Shown: in pieces, positions 1 through 6,446 of the stretch | How positions within the stretch are numbered: the stretch's first letter is position 1 | Layout of the letters: each line of letters begins with the position of its first letter | NCBI GenBank assembly: GCA_035315065.1 | Contig: DATFYM010000185.1 | Span: forward strand, 1-12,346 | DNA from: DATFYM01 sp035315065 | GTDB lineage: Bacteria > Acidobacteriota > Terriglobia > UBA7540 | Direction of reading: 5' to 3' | DNA length: 12,346 bases | Program-made: the position numbers and the translations under genes | The notes under the pieces: generated by a model | What the model saw: only the letters and a program-made list of their open reading frames with translations | The model's database searches: none | What the model was told of the DNA's origin: nothing

Positions 1-128
1 CAGCAGGGTCTTTTCCGAGTGTCAGGCATTGGTGATTATCATCACCGTGCCAGGAAGAGGGGTCAGCGTGGACTTAGTCGGAAAGCTGGTGGGTCAATTC
101 TGAGTAGCAGACGTGGGTCAATTCTCGC
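1..128. mobile_element. Possible insertion-sequence end with paired terminal repeats
   Basis: A 13-bp word, GTGGGTCAATTCT, occurs twice at 89-101 and 113-125, a period of 24 bp. No convincing protein is encoded in 1-128 on either strand. Paired or multiple short repeats just inside an element end are known from IS21-like and some other insertion sequences. The repeats stop exactly where a BrnT-like reading frame becomes recognisable (about 126-140), as expected if an element inserted into brnT and only its right end lies in this window. No transposase and no target duplication can be seen, so the family is a guess. Confidence 0.35.
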
Positions 129-193
129 GAGCGCCGAAGCGAAAGGCGACCAAGAATGAAGAAATCAGCTACTTCAAGGCAGTCGCGGGTTGA
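126..193 (+). pseudogene. 3' remnant of a BrnT-type RNase toxin gene
   Basis: Reading frame 2 from 140 gives RKATKNEE followed by a short tail and a TGA at 191-193. BrnT toxins, RelE-like ribonucleases, characteristically end in an ISARKAT(K/R)xE motif, and brnA normally starts just inside the end of brnT. Both the motif and the 38-bp overlap with the downstream antitoxin fit. Only about 20 codons remain: the same frame is closed by a TGA at 101-103 within the repeat-bearing sequence upstream. The toxin body is therefore absent, probably displaced by a mobile element. The motif is seen; identity and mechanism are inferred. Confidence 0.5.
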
Positions 194-443
194 GGGGAAG
201 CGAGCAAACGCACGGAAGGACGAGAACATCGATTTCTCGGATATCCCGGAGTTGACGCCGGAGATGTTTGCCCGGGCGGTGGTGCGACGGGGCTTGAAGC
301 CAGTGCTGCCCAAACAGCAACTGACCATACGGGTGGATCGCGACGTGCTCGAATGGTATAGGCGCCAGGGGCCGGGCTACCAAACCCGCATCAATGCTCT
401 GCTCCGCGCGTACATGCAAGAACACCCAAGGAAGACCGCCTGA
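156..443 (+). CDS. brnA: BrnA-family antitoxin (ribbon-helix-helix, DUF4415-like)
   Basis: A 95-residue protein. BrnA neutralises the ribonuclease toxin BrnT and represses its own operon as a DNA-binding dimer. The N-terminal third is basic and probably flexible. An acidic SDIPELTPEMF segment (about residues 28-38) precedes the C-terminal ribbon-helix-helix, where LTIRVDRDVLEWYRRQG (56-72) leads into the hallmark GYQTRINALLRAYM (74-87). The ATG overlaps the remnant of brnT, and an AAGG at 143-146 may serve as ribosome binding site, although translational coupling to the lost toxin would have been usual. Length and motifs are normal for the family. With the toxin truncated it looks like an orphan antitoxin, whose present promoter may come from the adjoining element. 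Confidence 0.88.
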   Translation: MKKSATSRQSRVEGKRANARKDENIDFSDIPELTPEMFARAVVRRGLKPVLPKQQLTIRVDRDVLEWYRRQGPGYQTRINALLRAYMQEHPRKTA

Positions 444-475
444 CCGGCGCCAGCGCCCGAACTCTGGCAACCGGT

Positions 476-889
476 CTAGGGCTTTTCCAGCGTCGTGCTG
501 ACCGTGACCTCACTTCCGGAACTCACGGTGATGGTTCGCTCCCGGGCTTTGAAGCCGGACTTCTCAATCTTGATCAAGTGATCACCGGGAGTGAGCTTCA
601 CGGTTGACGGAGTGCTGCCAACATACTTCCCGTCCACCGTGATGTCGGCGCCGGCGGGTTGCGACGCCACGCCCACACTCGCAAGCTGGTCCGAGGCGGC
701 GGGCGGAGGTTGGGCACCTGAAGCAGCGGAAGCGTCTGGGGGTTGACCCGCCGGCGGCGCGGCCGGAGAGCCCGCAGCGGGCGACGCGCTAGTCACGGCG
801 GTGAACTTCGAAGGGTCGATCGGCATGTCTCCGTTGATGTAGACCGTGATCTCGGTGCCCTTGGGGATGGTGATGTCTTTCCCGGTCAC
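476..889 (-). CDS. PEGA-domain protein, N-terminally truncated
   Basis: A 137-codon frame with a GTG start at 889. Residues 2-25 (GKDITIPKGTEITVYINGD) look like the middle of a longer exported protein, not a start. A Pro/Ala-rich linker (about 33-68) follows, then a PEGA domain (about 71-136) containing ASQPAGADITVDGKYVGSTP and PGDHLIKIEKSGF. PEGA domains are small beta-rich modules, usually on cell-surface or periplasmic proteins. There is no signal peptide, no clear Shine-Dalgarno site, and the frame is closed by the TAG of the preceding gene seven codons upstream of the GTG. It is most likely a 5'-truncated gene whose export signal was lost; whether it is expressed is unclear. Confidence 0.6.
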   Translation of the reverse strand: MTGKDITIPKGTEITVYINGDMPIDPSKFTAVTSASPAAGSPAAPPAGQPPDASAASGAQPPPAASDQLASVGVASQPAGADITVDGKYVGSTPSTVKLTPGDHLIKIEKSGFKARERTITVSSGSEVTVSTTLEKP

Positions 890-910
890 CGAACCAAGTC
901 GCCGGAACGC

Positions 911-1162
911 CTAAGACTCCTTCAGCCGACGAATCAGTTCGTCGTACAATTGAGGACCTGCGCGGTCTACGTAGTGCCCCGTTATCTCCAACTGGATCTT
1001 GTGCCGCTCGAAACTACCAGGAAAATGAGAGTCGGATTCGGATAACGCGTCGCGGACGGCCTGAAGTTCCAAGGAGAGCCGCGCTATCTCGTTGCGCTGG
1101 ACCTTGAGTATCTCAACAACTCTTGCCACCCAATCTTGGAACCCTTCCTCGGCCTTATTCAT
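911..1162 (-). CDS. Small hypothetical protein, 83 residues
   Basis: Not recognised. The ATG at 1162 is preceded by GGAG with six bases between, better than the in-frame TTG at 1183. The protein is soluble, has no signal peptide or membrane segment, and begins with a helical, heptad-like stretch (FQDWVARVVEILKVQRNEIA). It ends in a charged helix (YDELIRRLKES), so it may be a small helical-bundle or coiled-coil protein. Its TAG stop lies in the same frame as, and seven codons before, the GTG of the downstream PEGA-domain fragment, so the two are transcribed together. A fused ancestor is possible but unlikely, because this protein ends naturally. Confidence 0.55.
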   Translation of the reverse strand: MNKAEEGFQDWVARVVEILKVQRNEIARLSLELQAVRDALSESDSHFPGSFERHKIQLEITGHYVDRAGPQLYDELIRRLKES

Positions 1163-1226
1163 GGCAATCTCCGTAATCTCCAAGGCGGTTGCCTAGACTA
1201 TACGCGTCGGCATCGCCGGCGAAACC

Positions 1227-1739
1227 TTAGCGTATTCCGAGCTTCGCCTGCAGATCCTGGAAGACGTTTTCGAGTAGGACCTAGTCGTAACCCCTGAAGA
1301 AGTTTTTTATCTTTCCTCTCTTGGACTCGGCAAGCTCCCCGGCAGCCTGCACACGGACTTTATCAATTCCTGGCGCAGCACCAGTTGGAGACTTTGGATC
1401 GGAAGGGAGGAAGACAAACTTGAGGCTGACCTGAACCCTGTAGCTCCAGTTTCCTCCTACGGTTACCACACCCTCGTTCCATGTGGTGCGCGCATAGCCG
1501 GAATCCTTATCCATCGTCGCGATGTCGAAATTGTTTTCCAGAATGGTAGCGACTGCGGTTTGCCAGCATTTCTCATACTGGTTTCGAAGTTCGTCCCGAA
1601 TGGGGATTTCCTTCCATACGGGGTCACCCGTGACAAATCTTGCCTTCAGGGGTTTAGGGACATCAGAAGCGAAAAGGCTAGACACCGCTATTGCCAAGAG
1701 CATGCAACCGAGGGGAATAGACAGCCTGCGAACCACCAT
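1227..1739 (-). CDS. Secreted hypothetical protein with an in-frame TAG near its C-terminus
   Basis: The ATG at 1739 is preceded by GGAGGTG at a good distance; an ATG four codons upstream (1751) would place that site inside the gene. Residues 1 to about 25 form a signal peptide (VVRRLSIPLGCMLLAIAVSS, small residues, then FASDVPKP). The mature part has Trp/Tyr-rich beta segments (YARTTW, NWSYRVQVSLKFVFLP), suggesting a small periplasmic or extracellular domain; the family was not recognised. The frame meets TAG at 1281-1283 after FFRGYD, giving 152 residues, but continues in frame with VLLENVFQDLQAKLGIR and a TAA at 1227-1229. The extension looks like the natural C-terminal helix, so the TAG is probably a premature stop. 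If the TAG is used, the gene is 1281-1739. Confidence 0.6.
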
Positions 1740-1754
1740 AAACACCTCCATCGT

Positions 1755-2093
1755 TCACTTCTTCTTAAGGTAATTCATCCGGTGTTGGGCTCCGCTCCGA
1801 GTGGTGACTTTTTCGGTCGGGTCGCGGAGTGCCTTTTCGGTGCCGACCAAGCCGTTAGCCGCAGCCTCATAGGGAACATCGATCGCGTGAACGGCCTCAC
1901 CGAATACTCAAGTGAGGTGCACCTCAAAGTCAAGACCATTCTTTGTGCCAGCAGGTTAAGTTAAGCTAGGATTGAACCGGCTGCGTTGCCGTACTGCCGC
2001 ACTCTGGGCGCACGTTGCAGCCGAAGCGTCAAAAGGCAAGGCTGAGGCAAATGTCATACAAACAATGCAGGCAAGTCCGTAGAAGCACCTCAT
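1755..2093 (-). pseudogene. Decayed gene for a small secreted protein
   Basis: One frame runs from an ATG at 2093, with AAGGGG six to seven bases upstream, to a TGA at 1755-1757. It starts with a clear signal peptide (MRCFYGLACIVCMTFASALP) and ends in protein-like sequence (VFGEAVHAIDVPYEAAANGL ... MNYLKKK). It is interrupted by TAA at 1956-1958 and TGA at 1908-1910, between which PAGTKNGLDFEVHLT is read. The stop lies 4-16 bases from the next gene's candidate starts, so they formed an operon. The stretch 1959-2030 (SAATCAQSAAVRQRSRFNPS) reads less like protein, so a frameshift may also lie there. Product unrecognised; about 112 residues if intact. Confidence 0.55.
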
Positions 2094-2218
2094 AACTATC
2101 CCCTTCAACGCTTACCAAGACAATACTCCCGAAAGCCGAAGTCGTGCAAGCCACAAAATCCGACCCACGCATCGAGATGAGACGGCGGGAAGAAGCTCCG
2201 TGCATCCGCGGCAGAAGA

Positions 2219-2247
2219 TTCATAATCGCGCCGCGATGCGGTAGAAT
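2219..2247 (+). promoter_or_regulatory. Candidate sigma-70 promoter for the ATPase operon
   Basis: TTCATA (2219-2224) and TAGAAT (2242-2247) are separated by 17 bases and lie 35 bases before the ATPase start codon. The -10 box matches the consensus at five of six positions and the -35 at four. It sits in the 188-bp gap between divergently oriented genes. A Shine-Dalgarno site GGAGG follows at 2271-2275. Moderate evidence only. Confidence 0.35.
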
Positions 2248-2281
2248 CGATTGCGGCGACCTGGAACCTTGGAGGTCAGGA

Positions 2282-3520
2282 ATGATCACGCGTGTCGAGG
2301 CAAGAAACTATCGATGCCTGCGGTCGGTAAAGGTGCCGTTGCGCCCTTTTCAGATCCTGGTGGGTCCGAACGGCAGCGGCAAAACAGCGCTGATGGACGT
2401 GCTCGGTTTTATTCGGGACTGTGTACTTTATTCCGTCGATCAGGCAGTGAGGCAGCGAACGGACAACTACCACGACTTGGTTTGGGGGCGTGAGGAGAGC
2501 AGCTTTGACCTGGCGCTGGAGGCCGAGATCCTGGAGGACCACCTCATTGCGAGCGAGTCCATTCGTGTCACGGTCACCCATGTTGGATCAAAGGACGAGA
2601 TGCCGAAGGAACACTTCATCGAGAGCGAATCCCCTTCATACACACACGTGCGATACGACCTTTCTGTTCGCTTGGACCCGCGATCGGGGGTACCCATCAT
2701 CGCGAGAGAGAAAGTAGCATTGCTCGACCCCGCTCACGGCAAGACATGGGCGCTCGCGGATCGCACTGACACGGAGGTCGTGTTTGCGCATGAAGATAGC
2801 TCCGAAGGCGAGTTTCGGACGAGACTCCCTTCAGTCAATTCGGCGGTCAACCTCTTTCCGACCGGCCCGAACGACTTCCCGACGCGTCGGTGGTTTGCCA
2901 GTCTGCTTACCCAGGGAATCCGCGACGTCAGACTGAGCGCTGAGGCCCTGCATGCGCCGAGCACACTCGAGGCAGAGAAGGCAAGCAAGTTAACGGGCGC
3001 CAATCTCGCCCGATCCGTTTTCGAACTCCGCGAGAGCTCTCGCGAGTCTTTTGAGGCCTGGATGCGGCATGTCCGTACGGCTCTGCCTGACCTTGCGAGC
3101 ATTCGGACGGAGCCCTTGCCACAAGCAAGAGCGAGATACCTTATGCTCAAGTACCAAAACGGAATCGAAGTTCCGTCGCGGGTTGTTTCCGATGGCACTC
3201 TTTGCCTTCTGGCGTTAACCATCCTTGCGTATATGCCAGAGCCAAACCAGATCTACCTGATCGAGGAGCCCGAAAACGCGGTACACCCAACCGCAGTTGA
3301 GACGATCTTTCAGTCGCTTTCTTCCCTCTACGACAGCCAGGTGCTTATGGCGAGCCATTCGCCAATCCTGCTGAGTTTGGCTAAGCCAGAGGAACTCCTA
3401 TGTTTCACCCGAACCCGCGAAGGAACCGGGATCGTGCCCGGCAACGAGCACCCGGCCCTTAAAGAATGGAAAGGGGAAGTAGACCTTAGCGACCTATTCG
3501 CGGCAGGCGTGCTCGGCTGA
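2282..3520 (+). CDS. AAA family ATPase (OLD/RecF-like, AAA_21 type)
   Basis: A 412-residue ABC/SMC-like ATPase of the kind used as sensor or motor in several anti-phage systems. It begins MITRVEARNYRCLRSVKVPL, the usual first strands of this fold. Visible motifs are Walker A GPNGSGKT (28-35), a signature-like VSDGTLCLLAL (302-312), Walker B IYLIEEPE followed by NAVHP (324-336), and the His-loop motif MASHSP (356-361). The middle (about 60-290) is a variable insertion without zinc-hook cysteines. There is no fused Toprim domain, unlike OLD nucleases; the next gene may supply it. GGAGG six bases before ATG 2282 supports the start over a GTG at 2144. First gene of a three-gene operon. It resembles RloA/AriA-type ATPases and, from memory, the ATPase of some multi-gene defence systems such as MAD; this was not checked. 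Confidence 0.85.
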   Translation: MITRVEARNYRCLRSVKVPLRPFQILVGPNGSGKTALMDVLGFIRDCVLYSVDQAVRQRTDNYHDLVWGREESSFDLALEAEILEDHLIASESIRVTVTHVGSKDEMPKEHFIESESPSYTHVRYDLSVRLDPRSGVPIIAREKVALLDPAHGKTWALADRTDTEVVFAHEDSSEGEFRTRLPSVNSAVNLFPTGPNDFPTRRWFASLLTQGIRDVRLSAEALHAPSTLEAEKASKLTGANLARSVFELRESSRESFEAWMRHVRTALPDLASIRTEPLPQARARYLMLKYQNGIEVPSRVVSDGTLCLLALTILAYMPEPNQIYLIEEPENAVHPTAVETIFQSLSSLYDSQVLMASHSPILLSLAKPEELLCFTRTREGTGIVPGNEHPALKEWKGEVDLSDLFAAGVLG

Positions 3521-3542
3521 CCCTTCAGTTGCGGTGGAAAAG

Positions 3543-4154
3543 ATGGACTTGATCGCTGTCGTGGCCGATAAGAACATGCAGTTCGCCGTCGAAGGGCTGT
3601 TGGCGAGCCAGCAACGCCTCGGCATCCGTGTGATCGACTTCGAGGTACGAAGACACCCCAGACATGACCCTGGACTTCTGCGGGAGTGTCACGATTTTCT
3701 GCAGAGCTGGCACGGACGAGCCGCGTACGCCCTCGTGATGCTTGACCGGGAGGGCTGCGGCAGCAACGAGGCGCGAGACGTGCTGGAAGCGCAGGTCGAG
3801 TCGAGGCTGGCCCAAAGCGGGTGGACGGACCGGTCCGCCGCGGTGGTTATCGATCCAGAGCTAGAAGTCTGGGTGTGGAGTGATTCGCCGCACGTGGCAA
3901 CGGGACTACGCTGCTTGGGAGGACAAGCATCTTTGCAGGAGTGGCTGATTCAGAACGGTTACCTCGAAGAGGGTCAACGAAAGCCTCAACGCCCGAAAGA
4001 AGCGGTGGAAGACGTACTGAAGCTTTCCAGAACACCGCGGTCCTCATCCATATATCGTGAGATCGCCAAGCAAGTAAGCTTTCAGCACTGCATCGATCCC
4101 GCTTTCGTAAAGTTGAGGTCAGTGCTTGCTCAGTGGTTTCCGCCGCAAGGCTAG
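3543..4154 (+). CDS. Putative Toprim/DUF4276-like partner of the AAA ATPase
   Basis: A 203-residue protein read from ATG 3543 (GGTGG five bases upstream); an in-frame GTG at 3534 is the alternative. Acidic motifs occur in the order and spacing expected of a divergent Toprim/RloB/DUF4276 fold: MDLIAVVADK at the start, YALVMLDREG (about 62-71), and VVIDPELEVWVWSD (about 101-114), which resembles the (P/N)xxE(x)W segment of those families. The first-strand glutamate of Toprim domains is replaced here by aspartate. The C-terminal third (RPKEAVEDVL, PRSSSIYREIAKQVS, DPAFVKLRSVLAQWF) is helical and seems family-specific. Twenty-two bases separate the ATPase stop from this ATG. A nuclease effector driven by the ATPase is the favoured reading. 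The coding call is firm, the function inferred. Confidence 0.7.
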   Translation: MDLIAVVADKNMQFAVEGLLASQQRLGIRVIDFEVRRHPRHDPGLLRECHDFLQSWHGRAAYALVMLDREGCGSNEARDVLEAQVESRLAQSGWTDRSAAVVIDPELEVWVWSDSPHVATGLRCLGGQASLQEWLIQNGYLEEGQRKPQRPKEAVEDVLKLSRTPRSSSIYREIAKQVSFQHCIDPAFVKLRSVLAQWFPPQG

Positions 4155-4174
4155 CGCCGAAAGAGCTTCGACCT

Positions 4175-5512
4175 ATGAACATCGACAGGATAATTCATCC
4201 CCTTAAGAGCTTCGCGGAACTCGACGACAGCGATGTTGCCGTCTTCCTGGGCGATCGGGCCCACAAATCCGAACGCCGCAACCTCGAGTTCAAGAGCGCA
4301 TTCCCAGAGAGAAACGGCGAGTACGACATTCGCGAGATTTGCAAGTACATCGTCGGGTTCTCAAACGAAGAAGGCGGTCTGTTGGTATGCGGTGTTTCAG
4401 AAAGCATTAGGGACCGCGAGGCCGCGTTCCCGGATTATGTCGTAGGTCTCACCCAGTGGCCTAGCACCGAGGATCTCAACCATTGGGCCGAGGACCGGAT
4501 ATATCCCCTAATTACCTCGCTCTCTGTTCGTTCTTTTGTTCTGGAAGGACGGAACGTCGCGATTGTGAGAGTCCCGGCCCAGGTCAGCAAGCCCTACTGC
4601 TATTACGAGTCAGGGTTGGGAGCAGTGTGGTATTTCAAGAGAACCGCCACCGGCGTCGCCGAATTGGCGCCAAACCAAATAAGGGAATTCTATCTAACTT
4701 GCCTTATTGAGCAGGTTGTGCTTCAGGCGAAGGAGTTGCGAGCGGACGTGGGTCCAAATAGTGCAGGTGCAGCCATACAAAGTAAGCTGCAAGCCCATCA
4801 GAAGTTGATCAAACCAAGACTTGACAACATAAAGGACTTCGGATTCCTCGGGGTCTACTCGATGCCGATGCAGCGCGTAGAGATTCCTTACGGTTCATTG
4901 GAAGAGTCTCTATTGAAATATCGCTTTGTCTTCCCAACCGTTTTCCCAGAGGAGATACGCTACTCCCCAGAGCCGGAGCGTTTCCAGGATTGCCTTTCCT
5001 TCGGCTATTTTCCGCGAGCCGTTCGAGAGGACATTAAGAGCACCTTCCGCGTCACGGTCTACACCGATGGTCTGGTGGCCCTGGACTCAGAGGCTAACCC
5101 GCTTAGGGACGGCGGGAAAACCCTCCACCCCTATTGGCTGTCGTATGAACTCCAGCGACACTTACAACTGAGCAGAGCTGTCCTCGAAGCTTGGGACGTG
5201 GAGACAATTCGCCTCGTCTTGGAAATGGACAACATCGAGGATTTTACCTTGGGAGTCTCGCGCGCCGAGGCGAATTCTTTCAGTGGATTGCGGCTGTGGC
5301 GCTACACGGGAGCTCATCATCCGGTGGAGAAGGACGTGAGTTTACCGGATGTCTTCCGGTGGGACGGCAACGACCGGAACACCGTAATGCCGGTCGTCAA
5401 AGACATCATGGGCGAGGTCTATCGAATCTTCGGCAGCCCTAGGATAGCCCATCGGTTGTGGGATGAGAAGGGCCACTTGGAGTATGTCAAGGGCTCTGAA
5501 GCCTCGCGGTAG
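4175..5512 (+). CDS. Schlafen AlbA_2-domain protein with an unrecognised C-terminal region
   Basis: A 445-residue protein. Residues about 30-175 match the Schlafen AlbA_2 domain: RNLEFKSAF (35-43, the ExK core), CKYIVGFSNEEGGLLVCGVS (57-76, with the FxNxxGG signature), then VAIVRVPAQVSKPYCYY and VWYFKRT. Such domains bind nucleic acid and in some Schlafen proteins cleave tRNA or rRNA; in bacteria they also occur in regulators and defence genes. The remaining 270 residues are not recognised. They have no membrane segments and are rich in aromatic beta-type segments (FPTVFPEEIRYSPEPERF, LVLEMDNIEDFTLGV). The ATG lies 20 bases after the previous stop; a GTG at 4133 would overlap that gene by 22 bases and is less likely. 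Last gene of the operon. Domain call firm, role inferred. Confidence 0.8.
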   Translation: MNIDRIIHPLKSFAELDDSDVAVFLGDRAHKSERRNLEFKSAFPERNGEYDIREICKYIVGFSNEEGGLLVCGVSESIRDREAAFPDYVVGLTQWPSTEDLNHWAEDRIYPLITSLSVRSFVLEGRNVAIVRVPAQVSKPYCYYESGLGAVWYFKRTATGVAELAPNQIREFYLTCLIEQVVLQAKELRADVGPNSAGAAIQSKLQAHQKLIKPRLDNIKDFGFLGVYSMPMQRVEIPYGSLEESLLKYRFVFPTVFPEEIRYSPEPERFQDCLSFGYFPRAVREDIKSTFRVTVYTDGLVALDSEANPLRDGGKTLHPYWLSYELQRHLQLSRAVLEAWDVETIRLVLEMDNIEDFTLGVSRAEANSFSGLRLWRYTGAHHPVEKDVSLPDVFRWDGNDRNTVMPVVKDIMGEVYRIFGSPRIAHRLWDEKGHLEYVKGSEASR

Positions 5513-5689
5513 CGTCGCCCGCGTCTCAGGGCTCGCAGGGCGGGCAGCCACCAACTCGGCCCGATGGATTGCGGTCTTGCTGGCGTTCGAAGCGAGGGAC
5601 TTGAATGGGTGACACGCTCAAACATCTGGAGTCGCTAGGCTAGCATACTGGCAACAGCGCCGCGTGGCCCTGATATGGCCGGAGAACAT
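5513..5689. other. Intergenic gap between convergent genes
   Basis: These 177 bases separate the Schlafen gene from the convergently oriented XRE antitoxin. A 6-bp inverted repeat GCCCGC/GCGGGC (5517-5522 and 5540-5545) follows the Schlafen stop but lacks a T tract, so I do not call a terminator. No gene is visible on either strand. Confidence 0.4.
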
Positions 5690-5983
5690 TCATGTGGCCA
5701 ACGCCGCGCGGGAGTCGATGACGGGCGACGGTGAGGTGAGCTGCGCTACGGCCTCGACCCCGTTCTCGGCGATTAAGGCAAGGAGCTTCAGTGATGCGCC
5801 GCTCGGGTGCTTTTCACCGCGCTCCCACTGACCGACGAGGCCGGTGGTGACGTTGAGATACCGGGCAAACACCGCCTGGCTGGCTCGCGCGCGCCGGCGG
5901 AGGTCCCGAATCTGTTTGGCGGTCAGCGGCGCCGCTGGCGTCAGGCACATGACGTCGAATTTACGCATGGTTTGCTTGTCCAT
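5690..5983 (-). CDS. XRE-family antitoxin-like regulator (HigA/NadS type)
   Basis: A 97-residue helix-turn-helix protein. Residues about 20-75 form an XRE domain with the HTH at SQAVFARYLNVTTGLVGQWE (35-54), followed by RGEKHPSGASLKLLALI. The tryptophan-containing QWERGxxxPxGxxLKLL pattern is characteristic of HigA/NadS-like antitoxins, which bind a RelE-type toxin and repress the shared operon. The N-terminal 20 residues are atypical, and ATGs at codons 6 and 12 are alternative starts; no start has a strong ribosome binding site. The 118 bases separating it from the upstream antitoxin gene are too few for a toxin, so this is an orphan antitoxin or a free-standing regulator. Confidence 0.72.
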   Translation of the reverse strand: MDKQTMRKFDVMCLTPAAPLTAKQIRDLRRRARASQAVFARYLNVTTGLVGQWERGEKHPSGASLKLLALIAENGVEAVAQLTSPSPVIDSRAALAT

Positions 5984-6101
5984 CAGACCGGCGGCCTGAA
6001 GTCACTTCGCCGTCCCGTGAACGGAAGCTAGCAGAGGACTACCGTATCTCTTGGCTCTTGATGCCTTGGTCTTGCACATAGCAAGCAACCCCCATTTTTG
6101 C

Positions 6102-6446
6102 TCAAGCAATGTGAAGGGTCAAGCGGCCCGACTCCCGATTGCGCTGCGCACTGCTGACCACGATCCGGATGTCGCGTCCCAGGCGCGTAAGGCAATCTAG
6201 TAGACGGCGCTCGGAGACGCCCCGAAACTGCCCTTTCAGCAGCCGCGAGATTCTCGGTTGCGTCAGTCCCAAGGTCTTGGCCGCCTCTTGCTGGGTCAAA
6301 CCGCGCTTCTTGATGATCGCGGCGATCTCAGCGACGAGTTCGGCCTTGATCGCCATGTGCTCGCTCGCGGGGTACCCCAGGTCGTCGTAGACGCTCCCTT
6401 TGCCTTTTTCGATCGAAGTTTCTTTGATGTCGCACTCTTTTCTCAT
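6102..6446 (-). CDS. HigA-like antitoxin (HTH_37-type XRE protein)
   Basis: A 114-residue antitoxin of the two-gene systems whose toxin is a phage Gp49-like HigB. Family features are GKGSVYDDLGYPASEHMAIK (15-34), a helix-turn-helix at TQQEAAKTLGLTQPRISRLL (51-70), and KGQFRGVSERRLLDCLTRLG (71-90), followed by the usual RDIRIVV strand. The last 15 residues are an unusual charged tail. Its ATG overlaps the toxin TGA as ATGA (6443-6446), the normal coupled arrangement. The frame is intact although the toxin frame is broken, so it is probably now an unpaired antitoxin. It would act as a cytoplasmic repressor of its own operon. Confidence 0.82.
   Translation of the reverse strand: MRKECDIKETSIEKGKGSVYDDLGYPASEHMAIKAELVAEIAAIIKKRGLTQQEAAKTLGLTQPRISRLLKGQFRGVSERRLLDCLTRLGRDIRIVVSSAQRNRESGRLTLHIA

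Noticed and set aside
1560..1964. 134-codon plus-strand frame
   Set aside because: It is antisense to two minus-strand genes with signal peptides and ribosome binding sites; its own sequence is not protein-like and has no good start.
1960..1985. tRNA T-arm-like GGTTCAATCC on the minus strand
   Set aside because: No acceptor, D or anticodon stems could be built around it; it lies inside the decayed secreted-protein gene.
5517..5545. Rho-independent terminator after the Schlafen gene
   Set aside because: Only a 6-bp stem with a 17-base loop and no following T tract.
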